A stretch of DNA of 64,000 nucleotides from Talinum fruticosum (GCA_021018815.1 JAITYX010000048.1:1-64000), one strand, 5' to 3'; numbered from the stretch's first letter, positions 46,390-57,189 are shown. Notes: generated by a model not told the origin, from the sequence alone. Translations and numbers: made by a program.

Positions 46390-47953
46390 TGAAGACTCGA
46401 GACACTTGCTCAATATCTTTCGAGTCATGCAAAAGGAATCGGGTATAACGATGTTATTCATATAGAGTTTTGATTCCAAGGCATTCTCTGCGTCCTAGAA
46501 ACTTACTTGAGTAAAATAGTATTTTCTCTAAGTATTTCGGCCCTCAATTATCTCTTTTATCGCTTTTCGGTTAGCGACTCGAAAGCTGGTTCTTTATTCC
46601 GAGTCCACTTTCACTCGGACTAATCGCTTTTTGAATATACCAGGTATTCCGCCGTTTCTCACTCGGAATCGACTTATGGTTATCTATTCTATTGTTTACA
46701 TAGTCGGCATTCGTAGTTCTTCTCATGCTTAGTCTATATCAAGTTTTTCCCACTCGATATTCGTTATAGAACTTGATTCTTTGCTTAAGACTAAGTCATA
46801 TGGAATTCCGAGTATCATGGATATTAGACTCGGAAAATTCCATTTCTTCTCGACTCGGATAATCAATTGCGTAATTATCATAATTATTTTATCTCGTGTC
46901 TAACCTTGGACCAAAGTATTTTTATACTTTAAGAACCGAAGGTGTTTTACTTTTGTAGGTTATTCAATCGAGGATATCTTTTCTAACTACAAAAGTAGCC
47001 GAGCTTCGTAACGTCAAATCACCAACGAGATATGGCTTTTCACCTTCTCTCGCTTCAGTCCCGGAAGATTGTGTCGAAGCCGTCCGCTTCCATATCCGGA
47101 AAACTGGAACGCTAAGCCTAACGGTGGTTTCCACCTTATTTTTCAAGACACAACCGATGGTTTTGGGACTTCCAAGAGAGTTAAACCGTTGTCCAACGTC
47201 CATATTTCAACGGATACTTTCGAGTGACTCGGAAAGCCATTATCAACGGTCATAGAGGACTCTCGGTCGGCAGAAAGAGATAACGGCTACTCGCTTGGTT
47301 ATCTATAAATAGAAGCCACTTCACAAGACTTGAAGATTGCCGATTCTATTGTTAATACACATACTTGAGAAAAGTCATTTACTTCCAATCTTCTACTTAC
47401 AACTCCCATTCTTTAATTCCGTACTCTCCGAGTTGTAAGGTCTTGTACTAAGTTACAAACTCTTCTTACATTCTTTGTAAGGTCCCTTGACTAAGCCGTA
47501 AAGGTTAACTCAGCTTAGTTGTCCCTAGCTGTAAGGGTTATCTCAGCTAGGAAGTACTAGATCAGATAAGGTAACTTCGAGTCTAGGAAAACTTGTATAG
47601 AGTTGTCCAAGGGAGCAACTCGGGTTCGATCGGTTCACGGTATTTTGTGGACTCAAAAAGTGGATTTGACTTCGTGTGCTGGATTGACACGGGCCGTGGT
47701 TTTCTGCCCCAGGAGGGTTTCCACGTAAAATCTCTGTGTTCTCTTTCCGAGTTCATTCTAGACTCGGACAGACCTTATTGTGCTTGTTTATTCCGATTCA
47801 TTGCTTTCGAGTCCAATCTTTTCGACCCCGTGTTTAGAATCGAAACTGTCTTTGCCTCTTTTCGTCAAAAAGCGTGTGTTTTCGCAAAGAATTTTCTATC
47901 ACCCTATTCATCCCCCTCTAGGGTGACTCGGACTCTCCCCGAGCAAACCTTCA
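46390..47953 (+). repeat. 3' LTR of element E
   Basis: 1,564 bp from TGAAGACTC to AACCTTCA. AGGTC follows at 47954. TATA box at 47302-47312. Confidence 0.95.
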
Positions 47954-48886
47954 AGGTCAAGTATACCTGTCTTGAAACCTATATAGGAAGTCCATGCAAT
48001 AAAGATGATACTCGAAGAACTCGAGCACACTATGGTTATGTACTTAGCACATACTTAAGATGTTGCAGATGAGTTGGTAATGACGTTTCATAATTCGACC
48101 TATATAGGTTTAATGTGGGCGCCGACCCAACAAAAATCAAATAGGAATACTCTCTCTTATCTTTTTTTTTTTTTCCTTCACCTTTTTCTTTAATTAAAGT
48201 CTAAATTGCTCTACTCCCTTTGGATTAAAACAATGAATTATAATTTATAACCAAAGCAAAGTACTCCCTATGAGGACTTGGTGAGAAATGGCAAATGGAC
48301 TAGTAGAGTCAAATTATACAAAACCAACTCACCAAGTACAATATTATTTATTCTTTTTTTTTGGGAAAAATACACCCCGAAATAAGAAAAGAAGCATATA
48401 AAAGTATATCGGAGCTCTTTAGCCAACTGTAAAAATTAAACAAAAACTCGATAATTAGTTTGATAAATAAGTTAAAAATAAGAAAGATGGCTAGTATTAT
48501 ATGGGTAAGAACAAGGGAAGTTTTTAATCATCCAAGAATACAATATAAGAAGACGAAAGAAGATGGTGAAGTTGAGGAGTATAATTCATAAGGGGTATGC
48601 AATTAGGCATTGGCCCATTGGTTTAAATTATACCAGGAATTTGACATTCAAGAGAGAACATTAATAATACAAATTAAAGGCAGTATCCACTAGTTTTGGC
48701 CACACATATATACAAAAAGCACAACCTATAGACCCCCTACAACCTTAAAATTTTTAACAACCGTATAAATAATCAATTATTGATGTTGAAAAATACTTTC
48801 AAGATAATGAAAACCTTTAACTTATCTTTATTGCATGGACTTCCTATATAGGTTTCAGGACAGGTATACTTGACCTCTTGTTCCTT
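47954..48886. mobile_element. Inverted-repeat (MITE-like) element split by E
   Basis: The arm AGGTCAAGTATACCTG and on, through AGGAAGTCCATGCAATAAAG (47954-48010), recurs inverted at 48822-48876. The match extends across the element E insertion: GGAATAAGAGGTC at 37092-37104 pairs with the right arm's continuation to 48886. Removing E gives an element of about 0.94 kb with arms near 66 bp. The interior is AT-rich and has no ORF. I found no clear target duplication, so the superfamily is unknown. Confidence 0.7.
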
Positions 48887-48891
48887 TGCAG

Positions 48892-49780
48892 CAGGGCCGG
48901 TAAGAGGGGCTCACGACTTCTTGCTTCAAGCAAAATAATGAATCCTTCAACCTTGAGAACCGAGGCGAATTACAAAAATTTTCATACAATAGACTCATAA
49001 CTATGAAACTCCGATGGTAGAATAGAAGATTGAGCCTATTTATAGCATAAACAAAAAGGAGTGCTATTCTAGCTCGCTTATAGCTATTAAGCGACAGATC
49101 AAGAAATAGATAAGGTTGATTTCACATACCAAATGTCTTATGTGTCACTTTCTGGCCCACTTGGAATTCATATTGAACATTTTCATATGCCAAAGCTTTT
49201 GCAGATGCAGCTAGAGACTCAGCCTCTAATTTAGATCTACAAACAAGCAACTTCCATCTCGCAGCAGAAAGCTGCTGTAGCCAACAGCTAGCTACTACTG
49301 CAGCTAGAAGGTCGCTGCAGCTCGCAGCGAGCCTTACGCCATCGATAGCTGCAGCAGCCTTCTGCCGTAGATAGCAGCTGCTGTTGGCTGCAGCTGCCTT
49401 CTGCTACAGATAGCTGCTGCTGAGTTATGAGATGAAATATCTAAATTAGAGGCTGAGTCTCTAGCTGCATTTGCAAAAGCTTTGGCATATGAAAAATGTT
49501 CAATATGAATTCCTTTTGGGCTAGAAAGTGAGACATAAGACATTTGGTATGTGAAATCAACCTTATCTGTTTCTTGATCTGCTGCTTGATAGCAATAAGC
49601 GAGGTAGAATAGAACTCCTTTTTGTTTATGCTGTAAATTAGCTCAATCTTCTATTCTACCATAGGAGTTTCATAGTTATGAGTCCATTGTATGAAAATTT
49701 TTGTAATTCTGCCTCGGATCTCAAGGTTGAAGGATTCATTATTTTGCTTGAAGCAAGAAGTCGTGAGCCCCTCTCGGCAC
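48892..49780. repeat. Long hairpin (foldback) with CAGCTG-rich loop
   Basis: The left arm (48896 to about 49300) and right arm (about 49380 to 49779) are inverted copies over roughly 400 bp, with few mismatches outside the inner part. Examples are AGGGGCTCACGACTTC against GAAGTCGTGAGCCCCT, and ACTCAGCCTCTAATTTAGAT against its complement at 49437-49456. The inner 150 bp is built of CTGCAG/CAGCTG units and folds on itself. The left end CAGGGCCGG (48892-48900) resembles a hAT terminus, but the right end does not match cleanly. There is no ORF. Confidence 0.85.
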
Positions 49781-49799
49781 AAGTAAATTTTAGATGTTT

Positions 49800-50090
49800 G
49801 AGTATTTATTAGATTTGAATTAGGTTAGCTCATGTATTTTTCTTTTGTTCCAAATATAAGGTACTCTTTTTGGCAAATCAATTTTGAGACAATGACACCT
49901 AACAAGGGGTGGATGAACAATGAAGATCTCTGGAGTACTCGAATATGAAAAGGGAGTTGAAAGTTTTTGGATTATGCCTTTACTAATCTAGGAACAAAGT
50001 CCATTCGTTGTCCATGTGTGAAATGTGTGAACATAGAGTTTGGGAATAGTGGCTTTGGAGGAGGAGAGAAGGCAAAAGATTTAAGATTTA
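49800..50090 (+). pseudogene. CACTA transposase-associated domain remnant
   Basis: From the ATG near 49891 the reading KGWMNN, then after a frameshift FLDYAFTNLGTKSIRCPCVKC (49960-50030), matches the N-terminal transposase-associated domain of plant CACTA (En/Spm) transposases, including its CxxC pair. One frameshift and stops are present. It supports the view that 35171 to about 51740 is a CACTA remnant. Confidence 0.7.
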
Positions 50091-50209
50091 AAGTCCATTC
50101 CTGGCAATGCAATTGACATATATTTGCAACCCTTAATAAGGTTTTCAAATCAAAATCGAAAGATCGAATAGTTGGCTTTGGAGGAGGAGTAAAGGCAAAA
50201 GATTTAAGG

Positions 50210-50410
50210 GGACCTTGTCCTACTAGAGCTGAACTTGAAATTGAACTCCATGCTGCGAGAAAGAAAAATGAGGTTCTTCATGAACGTGTGGCAATAGTTG
50301 AAACAGAAAACCAAAAGCTTCAAAATCGTTTAGAGTCGGTGGAATCGGAAATAGCGAATTTCAAGGATGCCATTTTCCAGCAGTTCAACATCCATAATCC
50401 ATCGACTTAA
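50210..50410 (+). pseudogene. CACTA Transposase_24-like C-terminal coiled coil
   Basis: A 67-codon uninterrupted frame without its own ATG, running to TAA at 50408. It reads PCPTRAELEIELHAARKKNE, then a heptad-rich segment (VETENQKLQNRLESVESEIA) and a short tail FQQFNIHNPST. This is the C-terminal coiled coil typical of the plant En/Spm Transposase_24 (TNPA-like) protein, which binds the subterminal repeats. A 35-bp direct repeat beginning GGCTTTGGAGGAGG flanks the upstream piece (50052 and 50174). Confidence 0.7.
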
Positions 50411-51570
50411 AATGAACCTTGTTTTCGCCAGGTGAGTAGCTTGATTTAGTTTAATAGAATGCCATGAAATATCATACGTTGTTTCAGGTGAGACATGAAG
50501 GTCAATTGTGATTGAAACTTAGTGTAATTGGTTAATAGTTGACAATTGGGATATACTTCGATCTGCCTAAGATTTGTTGTCACATTTAAAGGGAAAGAAT
50601 TGAAACATTTGCTTTTGGGAATTCCTTTTGGATTTGTGATTATAATTGTGATTCTAGAGTAGGAAGGTTATAAAGATAATTGAGACAAAGTCGAGCATGA
50701 TTTTGTCATATAGTTCAATCAAGTGTAAGAACACTATTAAAGACTTGATTTTGCTTGAATATGCTTTACGGAAGAACCGTAAGTTTGGCACTAAGATCTG
50801 TTAGTTTTGCTTTGTGGTTCCTTGATTGAACAATATACTTTTTGATTGTAGGGAACAATATATTTTTTGAGATTAGAAAGAAAGAATGTTGATGTGTAGG
50901 AATCATGGATATATTTCCATTGCACTTGCTCTTAACTTGATTGACTTAAGAGATTTATCCCTTTTTAGAAAGTCTAACCTATTATGCTCCCCTTAGCTCT
51001 TCCTGTCTCCTTGTCATGGTATTGATGCCCTTGGTATAACCTTTCCATATATGGACAAAATTTGTTGGACCATTTTCAAACATTCATGCATCTTTGATAT
51101 TTGCGATGGAGATGCAGCACAACTTCTGCATGTATTGTAATGCAATGCACCGATGATGCAGTTGTAGCTCCGAACATCAAATGGTGGTTGTTTGTTTGAG
51201 TTACATAAATTTGATAAGAAGTTGAATACTTTTGCAATTTTGTAAAAGTTCTAATAATTCTCTATTTTTTGTAGATGTGGATTTGTTTGGAGATGTGGAC
51301 TGCTTATTCAAGTTCTAACACTTACCTTTTATGAGTAGTTGATGAAGATTTATACTTTCAAAATCATTTGGAGGACTTCATTTTTTTAGTTTTTTGGTTA
51401 ATATTGCTTGTACTCGGATATCAATTAATATGAGAACTTCTAGTTTCCTTTGGATTGTTTTTTAGATTATGTGTTTTAGGATGCTTTGATATTAGGTTCT
51501 GTTTTATATTGTGTTTCCGCAGACCAGTCGTATTCAAAGGAATTAATGCATATCAATTTGAGTTTGTTGT

Positions 51571-51611
<41 letters not shown>

Positions 51612-51735
51612 TGATCAATAGTTTATTACATTACTTTAAAGATAATTGGTAAAATTATATATTTAGGTTATCCATAATATTATTAACGATGAAAATGTTC
51701 ATCGTTAAAGAAATAACGATGAACCAAATTAGGTT
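50411..51735. other. CACTA 3' part without coding sequence
   Basis: AT-rich; no supported exon. It includes an (AT)n microsatellite at 51574-51609 and AACGATGAA/TTCATCGTTA subterminal-type repeats at about 51680-51730, matching those inside 52020-52140. No TAGTG terminus was found. Confidence 0.5.
51574..51609. repeat. (AT)n microsatellite
   Basis: About 18 uninterrupted AT units. Confidence 0.95.
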
Positions 51736-51888
51736 AACCAAATTTATTCACATCAATATTCCATAATGCTTGCTTGGCTTCTTGGGTTGTAAATCCTGTA
51801 TCATTTCAATTCCTTGTGTGTGCTGAATGCATTTCCCTTCTTGTATTATTGGCCATTTTACTCGTTGCTTGCTTGGCTTGGCAACGAG

Positions 51889-52230
51889 CACTACTAGAAA
51901 AAGGCTTCTAACGACGAAAAAATTGGTCGTTAAAAGCACATTTTATCGTCGTTAAAAGTGATTAACGACCAAAAAATTTTGGTCGTCGATCGTCGTTAGT
52001 GCTTCCCTCGTTAATACTTTTAACGATGACTTTAAAATTTTCGTCGTTACTTAAAATAACAATGAAACAAGATGTCGTCGTTACTAAAATAACGATGAAA
52101 CAAGATGTCGTCGTAATTAGTTGATTTAATAACGATGAACTACATATTATTAACGACAAAATTTTTCGTCGTACATTTAAAATAACCATAAATACAAAAA
52201 TTAAAATCATGATCATTAACAACCAATTTG
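51889..52230 (+). mobile_element. CACTA 5' terminal fragment
   Basis: CACTACTAGAAAAAGGCTTC at 51889 is a second left-type terminus on the plus strand. Dense subterminal repeats follow (AACGACC, CGTCGTTA, AACGATGAA) to about 52200. It then breaks into the copia extra-ORF fragment of F. No transposase is present. Confidence 0.75.
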
Positions 52231-52234
52231 GAGA

Positions 52235-52760
52235 GGCAATTGAAGAAGAAGAGGAGGCTGCAGCTTAAGCGACTCCTTCGAGGAGAAGGAGGAAAGAGAG
52301 AAGGAAGAAGAATAGAAAGAGGAAGAAAGAGGTGAAAAGGACGAAGCCGAGGGACAAAGCGCTCCCGCTCCTCAACCGGAATCGATAAGCTCAAACAACA
52401 GCCTGAGTGAGTCGAAGACCCTACCGATGTTGGACAGTCAGCAGCCGTCAAGCCGGAGGAAGCACCTCCCGCCGTGACGTTCCAAGAGGATGAAGCTCGA
52501 ACGACCTTGTTCCGGGTTAGCCACTCGGAGCCGAGCCCATTCCGGAGATCCCAGTGCTACACCACCGCCCGGGTCTACAACGTCTTCAAGAGCATATCAC
52601 CGAAGGTGCACTCGCATGTTCATCCGCTTCAACTTAGACCGCACCCTCTCCACCGTCTTAATTTTTTTCTTTCTATTGTTTTATTTTTCTCTCTTTTGTC
52701 CGGACAATCAAATTGTATCCGAATGAAGTTTCGATTTCGTGCATATTGACTTCGAGTATA
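52235..52760 (+). pseudogene. Copia extra ORF, C-terminal fragment (element F)
   Basis: An acidic Glu-rich stretch (52240-52350) is followed by the C-terminal block with VSHSEPSPFRRS (52523-52560). This aligns with 45560-45900 of E. GTCCGGACA at 52698-52706 matches E as well. The 5' remainder of F is missing, cut at the CACTA fragment. Confidence 0.75.
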
Positions 52761-53029
52761 ACGTCTTTCCGAGTTTAAATTTCTTATTTTGTTTTGCTCG
52801 GATATATCGGCTCATTTTATTATTTTGCTCGATATAACTACTCGGAATTTCTCATCAAATGAGCTATCTCGTAGCAATATTCTAAGTCCGAATCACTTCA
52901 TTTAATATTCTATTTTTCCGTAATATTTTATTCTACGATCCGATATATTCTTTGCCAAATGAGTAAAAATGAAAACTCTTGATTATTTCGCTAACAAAGT
53001 TTCTATCTCGAGTATGGAATGCCTTTCAT

Positions 53030-54527
53030 AAAAAAGGGGAGATTAAAGACTCGGACTCGAATTTATATCATTCCGATTACTATCAAGGACTCGAGTACAA
53101 ATCTCATCCCTCCTAAGTTTTGATTACAAGTCATTCCGAGTAATATATAGAAACTATTGCATATGTTTTCATTTGATTCCGATCGACTCGTAAATCACAT
53201 TCTTGTTCATCAACTCACACTAATGTTTTTGAGTCACTCAAACACCACTTAGATTTATCGCATGCTCAAACAATCTCTCTAACACTTTTAATCTAAGTTC
53301 GACTTCATATTCGAGGTAAAGTGAATTACAGTGTTGATTAAATTTTCTAAGTCAGCATGTTTATTTGAGACTTATTTGTCCAAATCAAGTACCCATACTC
53401 GATATTTTTCACGCTTATAACTTGATCTTTCTTAAAACCGATCGAGATGGAATTTGAGTATAATAAATATTAGACTCGTAAAATTCCACTCTTCTAGGCC
53501 TAAAATAATTATGCACTTAATTATCTTAATAAAATTATTATCTGTGCCTAATCTTGGACCAAAGTATTTTATACTTTGAGAACCAAAATTTATTTACTTT
53601 TGTAGGTTATCTAAACGAGGTTATCCTATTTTTGAATTACAAAAGTAACCGGCTTCAAGTCGTCAATCACTAGCAGACAAGGCTTTTCTACTTCGAACAA
53701 GACTCAAACGCTCGTGTCGTGGTTGTCTGTTTCCAAAATTGGACATCTTCAATGCTAAGGTCAACGATGGTTTCCACCTTATTTTTCGAGACACCACCAG
53801 CTAATTGCGAGCACCTTTAGGAGTCAAGAGCCATTGCACAACGTTCACATCTCAACGGATCTTTTCGGAGCGACTCGGAAGAACCGTTACAACGGTCACA
53901 AAGGACTTCTATCTAGAAGATAGTCACAACGGCTAATCTGCTTGGTCATCTATAAATAGAAGCCACTTCACAAGGCTTGAAGATTGCTTGAACACATTGC
54001 TGAAATTATATCTCTTTGTATAATACTCATTCAATCTTCTTTTTATAACTCCAAGTCTCGTACTTAATACTTTTATGAGTTGTAAAGTCTTGTAATTAGT
54101 CACATACTCTTTCTTACTCTCTAAGTAAGGTCCCTTGACTGAGCTGTAAGAGTTAACTCAGCTCAATTGTCCCTAGTTGTAATGGTTACCTCGGTTAGGA
54201 AGTACTAGATCGGATAAGGGAACTTCGACTCTAGGAAAATTCCGTAAGGAATTGTTTAAGGGAGCAATTCTGGTTGAGTTAGTCCGTTGTATGTTATGGA
54301 TTCAAAATAGTGGATTTGACTTGGTGTTTGACTAGCACTGGTTGTGGTTTTCTCGCTCCAGGAGGGTTTCCACGTATATCCGAGTTCACAATTTTCCGAG
54401 TTCAATCTAGACCGAGATTGTCTTGATTATTCTTTTCAAGCTTTAATCTTCCAAGTTTGTTAAAATTTCCTCATCACCCTATTCACCCCCTCTAGGGTGA
54501 CTAAGACTCTCCAAGAGCAAACCTTCA
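53030..54527 (+). repeat. Polypurine tract and 3' LTR of element F
   Basis: The tract AAAAAAGGGGAGAT (53030-53043) is followed by an LTR starting TAAAGACTCGG (TGAAGAC expected) at 53044 and ending AACCTTCA at 54527 (1,484 bp). TATA box near 53948-53960. 52761-53029 is AT-rich element 3' non-coding DNA. Confidence 0.9.
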
Positions 54528-54753
54528 AACATGAAGTCGGTGCTCGAATAAAAGCGTTGGAGAAATTATTTATTCATGCCATTGTTTCTAGTGGTGTCTC
54601 GAGTGGGTCAAAAATTGATTTAAGAATGTTATGCTTGATGAAAGGTTTCGAGTGGGTCGAACAGGATGAAAACTTACATATGAGTTTCTTGAACGTTGAA
54701 AATGGCTTAGAATCAAAACCATAGAGAGATAGAGAGTTATACCCGAGTCTTCA
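54528..54753 (-). repeat. Copia-family LTR fragment
   Basis: The sequence from AACATGAAGTCGGTGCTC to GAGTCTTCA matches the first 230 bp of the D LTR (14839-15070) in reverse. Element F appears to have been inserted in this LTR. Confidence 0.8.
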
Positions 54754-55078
54754 TTGAAGGTTTCCAAGGTTTTGTTGAAAGGTTCGAATGCGGAGGTCTC
54801 TACATCCTTCAAGGTTCAACTGTCGCTTCAGGAGTTTCAGGTAAATTTACAAATGATGGGTTAATTCATTTGTTTGACATGTGGTTAGATTACATAAAGA
54901 AGACGGGATTGATGGAGATGATTCTTTTAGCTAAGTCGAAGGAGAGCTTGGATTTCGTGAGTGGTTGCAACTTGTGATTGCCCTTCGGGTAGAGCCCTCC
55001 AAGTTGCTACTTCTCGGGAAGAAGAGGTAGGTTGAAGGTGGCGAGCATGTTTTTGGGATTTTGATCCAAGGTGGAGAT
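54754..55078 (+). other. Unassigned region, possibly the 3' end of another copia element
   Basis: An open but short reading of 28 codons (54755-54840) follows the LTR end; I do not recognise it. GATCCAAGGTGGAGAT at 55063-55078 is a typical polypurine tract of a second copia family. Confidence 0.4.
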
Positions 55079-55391
55079 TATTCGATGTGACTCAAAACAC
55101 CTAATTATGCTAGCGAAAGATGAAGTCTTTATAAGATAATTGCTAGCCGTTTTTAGCAGTTTATTCCAGCAAGAGTTATTGTAGGTTTAGGTTTCTTTTT
55201 GGTCTAAGGTTCTTTTCCTATTTAAAGGAGGGTTGGCCATTATTGTATCATATTGAAGAATTATTATGAAGAGAGTCTGTTATGGGATTGTGATATCTCG
55301 GGTTTGGAAGGTCCCGAGTTTGGGATAATTCTTGATATTGTTTTTGTTATCTTAAATTGCTTCCGCATTCTTGCTGTAATTTGACCTAACA
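55079..55391 (+). repeat. Short copia LTR of a second family
   Basis: Preceded by the tract at 55063-55078. It starts TATTCGATGTGACTC, contains a TATA-like CTATTTAAAGG near 55219 and ends CCTAACA at 55391. About 313 bp. Confidence 0.55.
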
Positions 55392-56118
55392 AGGTGAGGT
55401 ATAGAGTTGGGGAAAATTTCCTAACATTTTTTAATGCCTTTAACTTCACCTCTCTGCCTACCTCTGCCTCACGCCCTCACTTCTCACTTTCGCTGTCTCT
55501 CTGCTTTCTCTTTTTCTTTCGCCTCTGCTTCGCAACTCTCGCTTTCTTGTCAGCCTTGCAAATCTTTCTGTCTTAAACATGTATGCTGCACTGCGGCTCT
55601 GTCGTTCTCGCCCTGTAGCACGCCCAAACTTCCCTACTGTCCCTCATTCGCCAACTCGCCCAAACTTCTTCTCACTCTCCATCACTCACCTAGACACTCT
55701 CTAGCTTTCGCTAATCATGCAGAATCTCGGTCTCGCTTCCCCTGACACTCTCTCTCGCTCGTCCTCTCTCTCCGGTGTCCAGCAGTCTCCATCACATGCA
55801 TAACGCCCTCTCTCTCGCGTGGATATGGTAAACTCTCTTCTCTCCCTTGTTGTGTTGACTAAGTCGTCTCTACCCCTTTCGTGTTGATTTGAGCTTCAAA
55901 TTTCATCATCATCGATTCATGCTTGTTCTTTTTTGTTGAGTTTACACTTTTGGTCCAGTCCACTCTGGTCCGCTCCTGGACTGACCTTATTCAGTCCAGT
56001 CCTCGATCTTACCTTTTTCTGATTCAATCTTTGATTCAGACTGGTCCAATCCGGTTCAATGTGATCCTCATCCCATGAACAATCCTACTTGGATTTACCA
56101 TTGTCAGATATTCGGATA
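55392..56118. other. CT-rich stretch and GGTCCAGTCC-repeat region
   Basis: 55440-55860 is strongly pyrimidine-rich on the plus strand; the open frames across it are composition-driven and I do not call a gene. 55955-56060 has repeated GGTCCAGTCC/GGACTG units resembling subterminal repeats of a hAT-like element, but no termini were found. Confidence 0.4.
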
Positions 56119-56120
56119 TA

Positions 56121-56301
56121 CTCCCTCCATCCCACAAAAGTTGTCAAAAGTTTATATTTTAAATGTCCTAAAAATATTGTCAAAAATTCTCTATATAGTA
56201 AAACAAAAAGTGACCCTTTATTAAAATATGTGAGTGATAAATGATGTTTTCTTAAATTTTTATATTTTTAAACTTTGACAATTTTTTAGGAATGGAGGGA
56301 G
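56121..56301. mobile_element. Stowaway-type MITE (Tc1/mariner)
   Basis: 181 bp with inverted ends CTCCCTCCATCC and GGAATGGAGGGAG, flanked by TA at 56119-56120 and 56302-56303. The inner arms also pair (TTGTCAAAAGTTT with AAACTTTGACAA). It lies about 260 bp from the 3' end of the germin-like gene. Confidence 0.9.
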
Positions 56302-56559
56302 TAGTGTATAATTTTCAAGTGGCTCAAAAGCTTTTAAGTAAAAAACATGAAGATGACTCAGACGGCTCAAGGACACGATATCAGTATAAGGGCAAGTATT
56401 TCAATAAAATTGGCAAGAACAAGTTACAATATTTTAATATATGGCATCATTGTTTATATTACATATATTATTTGTCTTTGATATTGCAATAATGGAAGCC
56501 ATACTAGGTGGACTGCCCTCATATTAATTAATATACTTAATCTACTGTTGATCAACTAA

Positions 56560-57189
56560 TTAAGTACGAGCGCCACCAAAGGCCTTCTTGAGCTTCTCAA
56601 CCTGCTCGGGTTCAAGGAGCATGGTCTTCTCAACGAGCCAAGAAGGGAGGTTCCCAGCAAAGAGAGAATCATCGATAAACTGAAGGCCGGGCTTGGCGCT
56701 GTTCAAAGTAACAAATGCAAGGGCAGGGGTTGTGCCAACATTGACTTGGAAATGGAGGAGGGATTGTGGGAAGATGATAATATCCCCGACCTTCAGCTTT
56801 TTATAGTAGGCGGTGTTGTTAGTAGATATGAATCCAGCAACGATCTCGCCCTTGATCAAAATGAGGACTTCTGAGGTTCGGTGTGTGTGAAGTCCCACCA
56901 CTCCACCCAGGGCAAGGTCTAGCCTGGCCATGGCTAGACCAAGCCCATTGAAAGCGGCGAACTCAGAAGAAAATGCCGGTGTCACAGCACTAGCGTAGAT
57001 ATTAGAGGTGTTGCCCGGCACACCTAGGCCCGAGAAGACAAAGTCTTCAAAGGTCAGTTTTGCAGGGTCCTTACAAGAGTACCCTGCTGGTCCATTAGGA
57101 AGGCTATAGTCCGCCACACAAAAGTCCTCGACTATCGCTTCAGAAAGTGACGCAAGGAGGGAGAGGATGAAGAAACTTGCGAGACTCAT
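56560..57189 (-). CDS. Germin-like protein, ABP19/ABP20 type
   Basis: A secreted cupin of the cell wall or apoplast; germin-like proteins are metal-binding hexamers with, in some members, superoxide dismutase or auxin-binding activity. The single exon encodes 209 residues, a normal length. Residues 1-18 form a hydrophobic signal peptide (cleavage near SEA-IV). C24 and C39 are the conserved disulfide pair in FCVADYSLPNGPAGYSC. N60-T-S is a likely N-glycosylation site. Germin box 1 is G-x-H101-x-H103-x3-E107; box 2 is P141-QSLLH146-FQVN. The C-terminus is KLKKAFGG. Box 1 has three residues between H103 and E107 where the family has four, and lacks the usual Pro after H103. All four metal ligands (two His, Glu, His) are otherwise present. 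This is the only intact host gene seen. Confidence 0.93.
   Translation of the reverse strand: MSLASFFILSLLASLSEAIVEDFCVADYSLPNGPAGYSCKDPAKLTFEDFVFSGLGVPGNTSNIYASAVTPAFSSEFAAFNGLGLAMARLDLALGGVVGLHTHRTSEVLILIKGEIVAGFISTNNTAYYKKLKVGDIIIFPQSLLHFQVNVGTTPALAFVTLNSAKPGLQFIDDSLFAGNLPSWLVEKTMLLEPEQVEKLKKAFGGART

Larger units (their letters stand above)
37105..47953 (+). mobile_element. Complete copia retrotransposon E (Sirevirus-like)
   Basis: This is a complete 10,849-bp element. It has LTRs at 37105-38669 and 46390-47953, PBS at 38672-38683, gag, protease, integrase, RT/RNase H, an extra ORF, and a polypurine tract at 46377-46389. AGGTC is duplicated at 37100-37104 and 47954-47958. The LTRs are nearly identical, and many of their differences fall at CAG/CTG sites, so insertion was recent or the differences are technical. 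Despite this, gag, pol and the extra ORF carry many frameshifts. The layout fits the Sirevirus group. It is inserted in one arm of an inverted-repeat element that itself lies within the CACTA remnant. Confidence 0.95.

Noticed and set aside
51748..51939. 63-codon minus-strand open frame as a possible host exon
   Set aside because: It overlaps the CACTA terminus at 51889 and has no recognisable domain or splice context.
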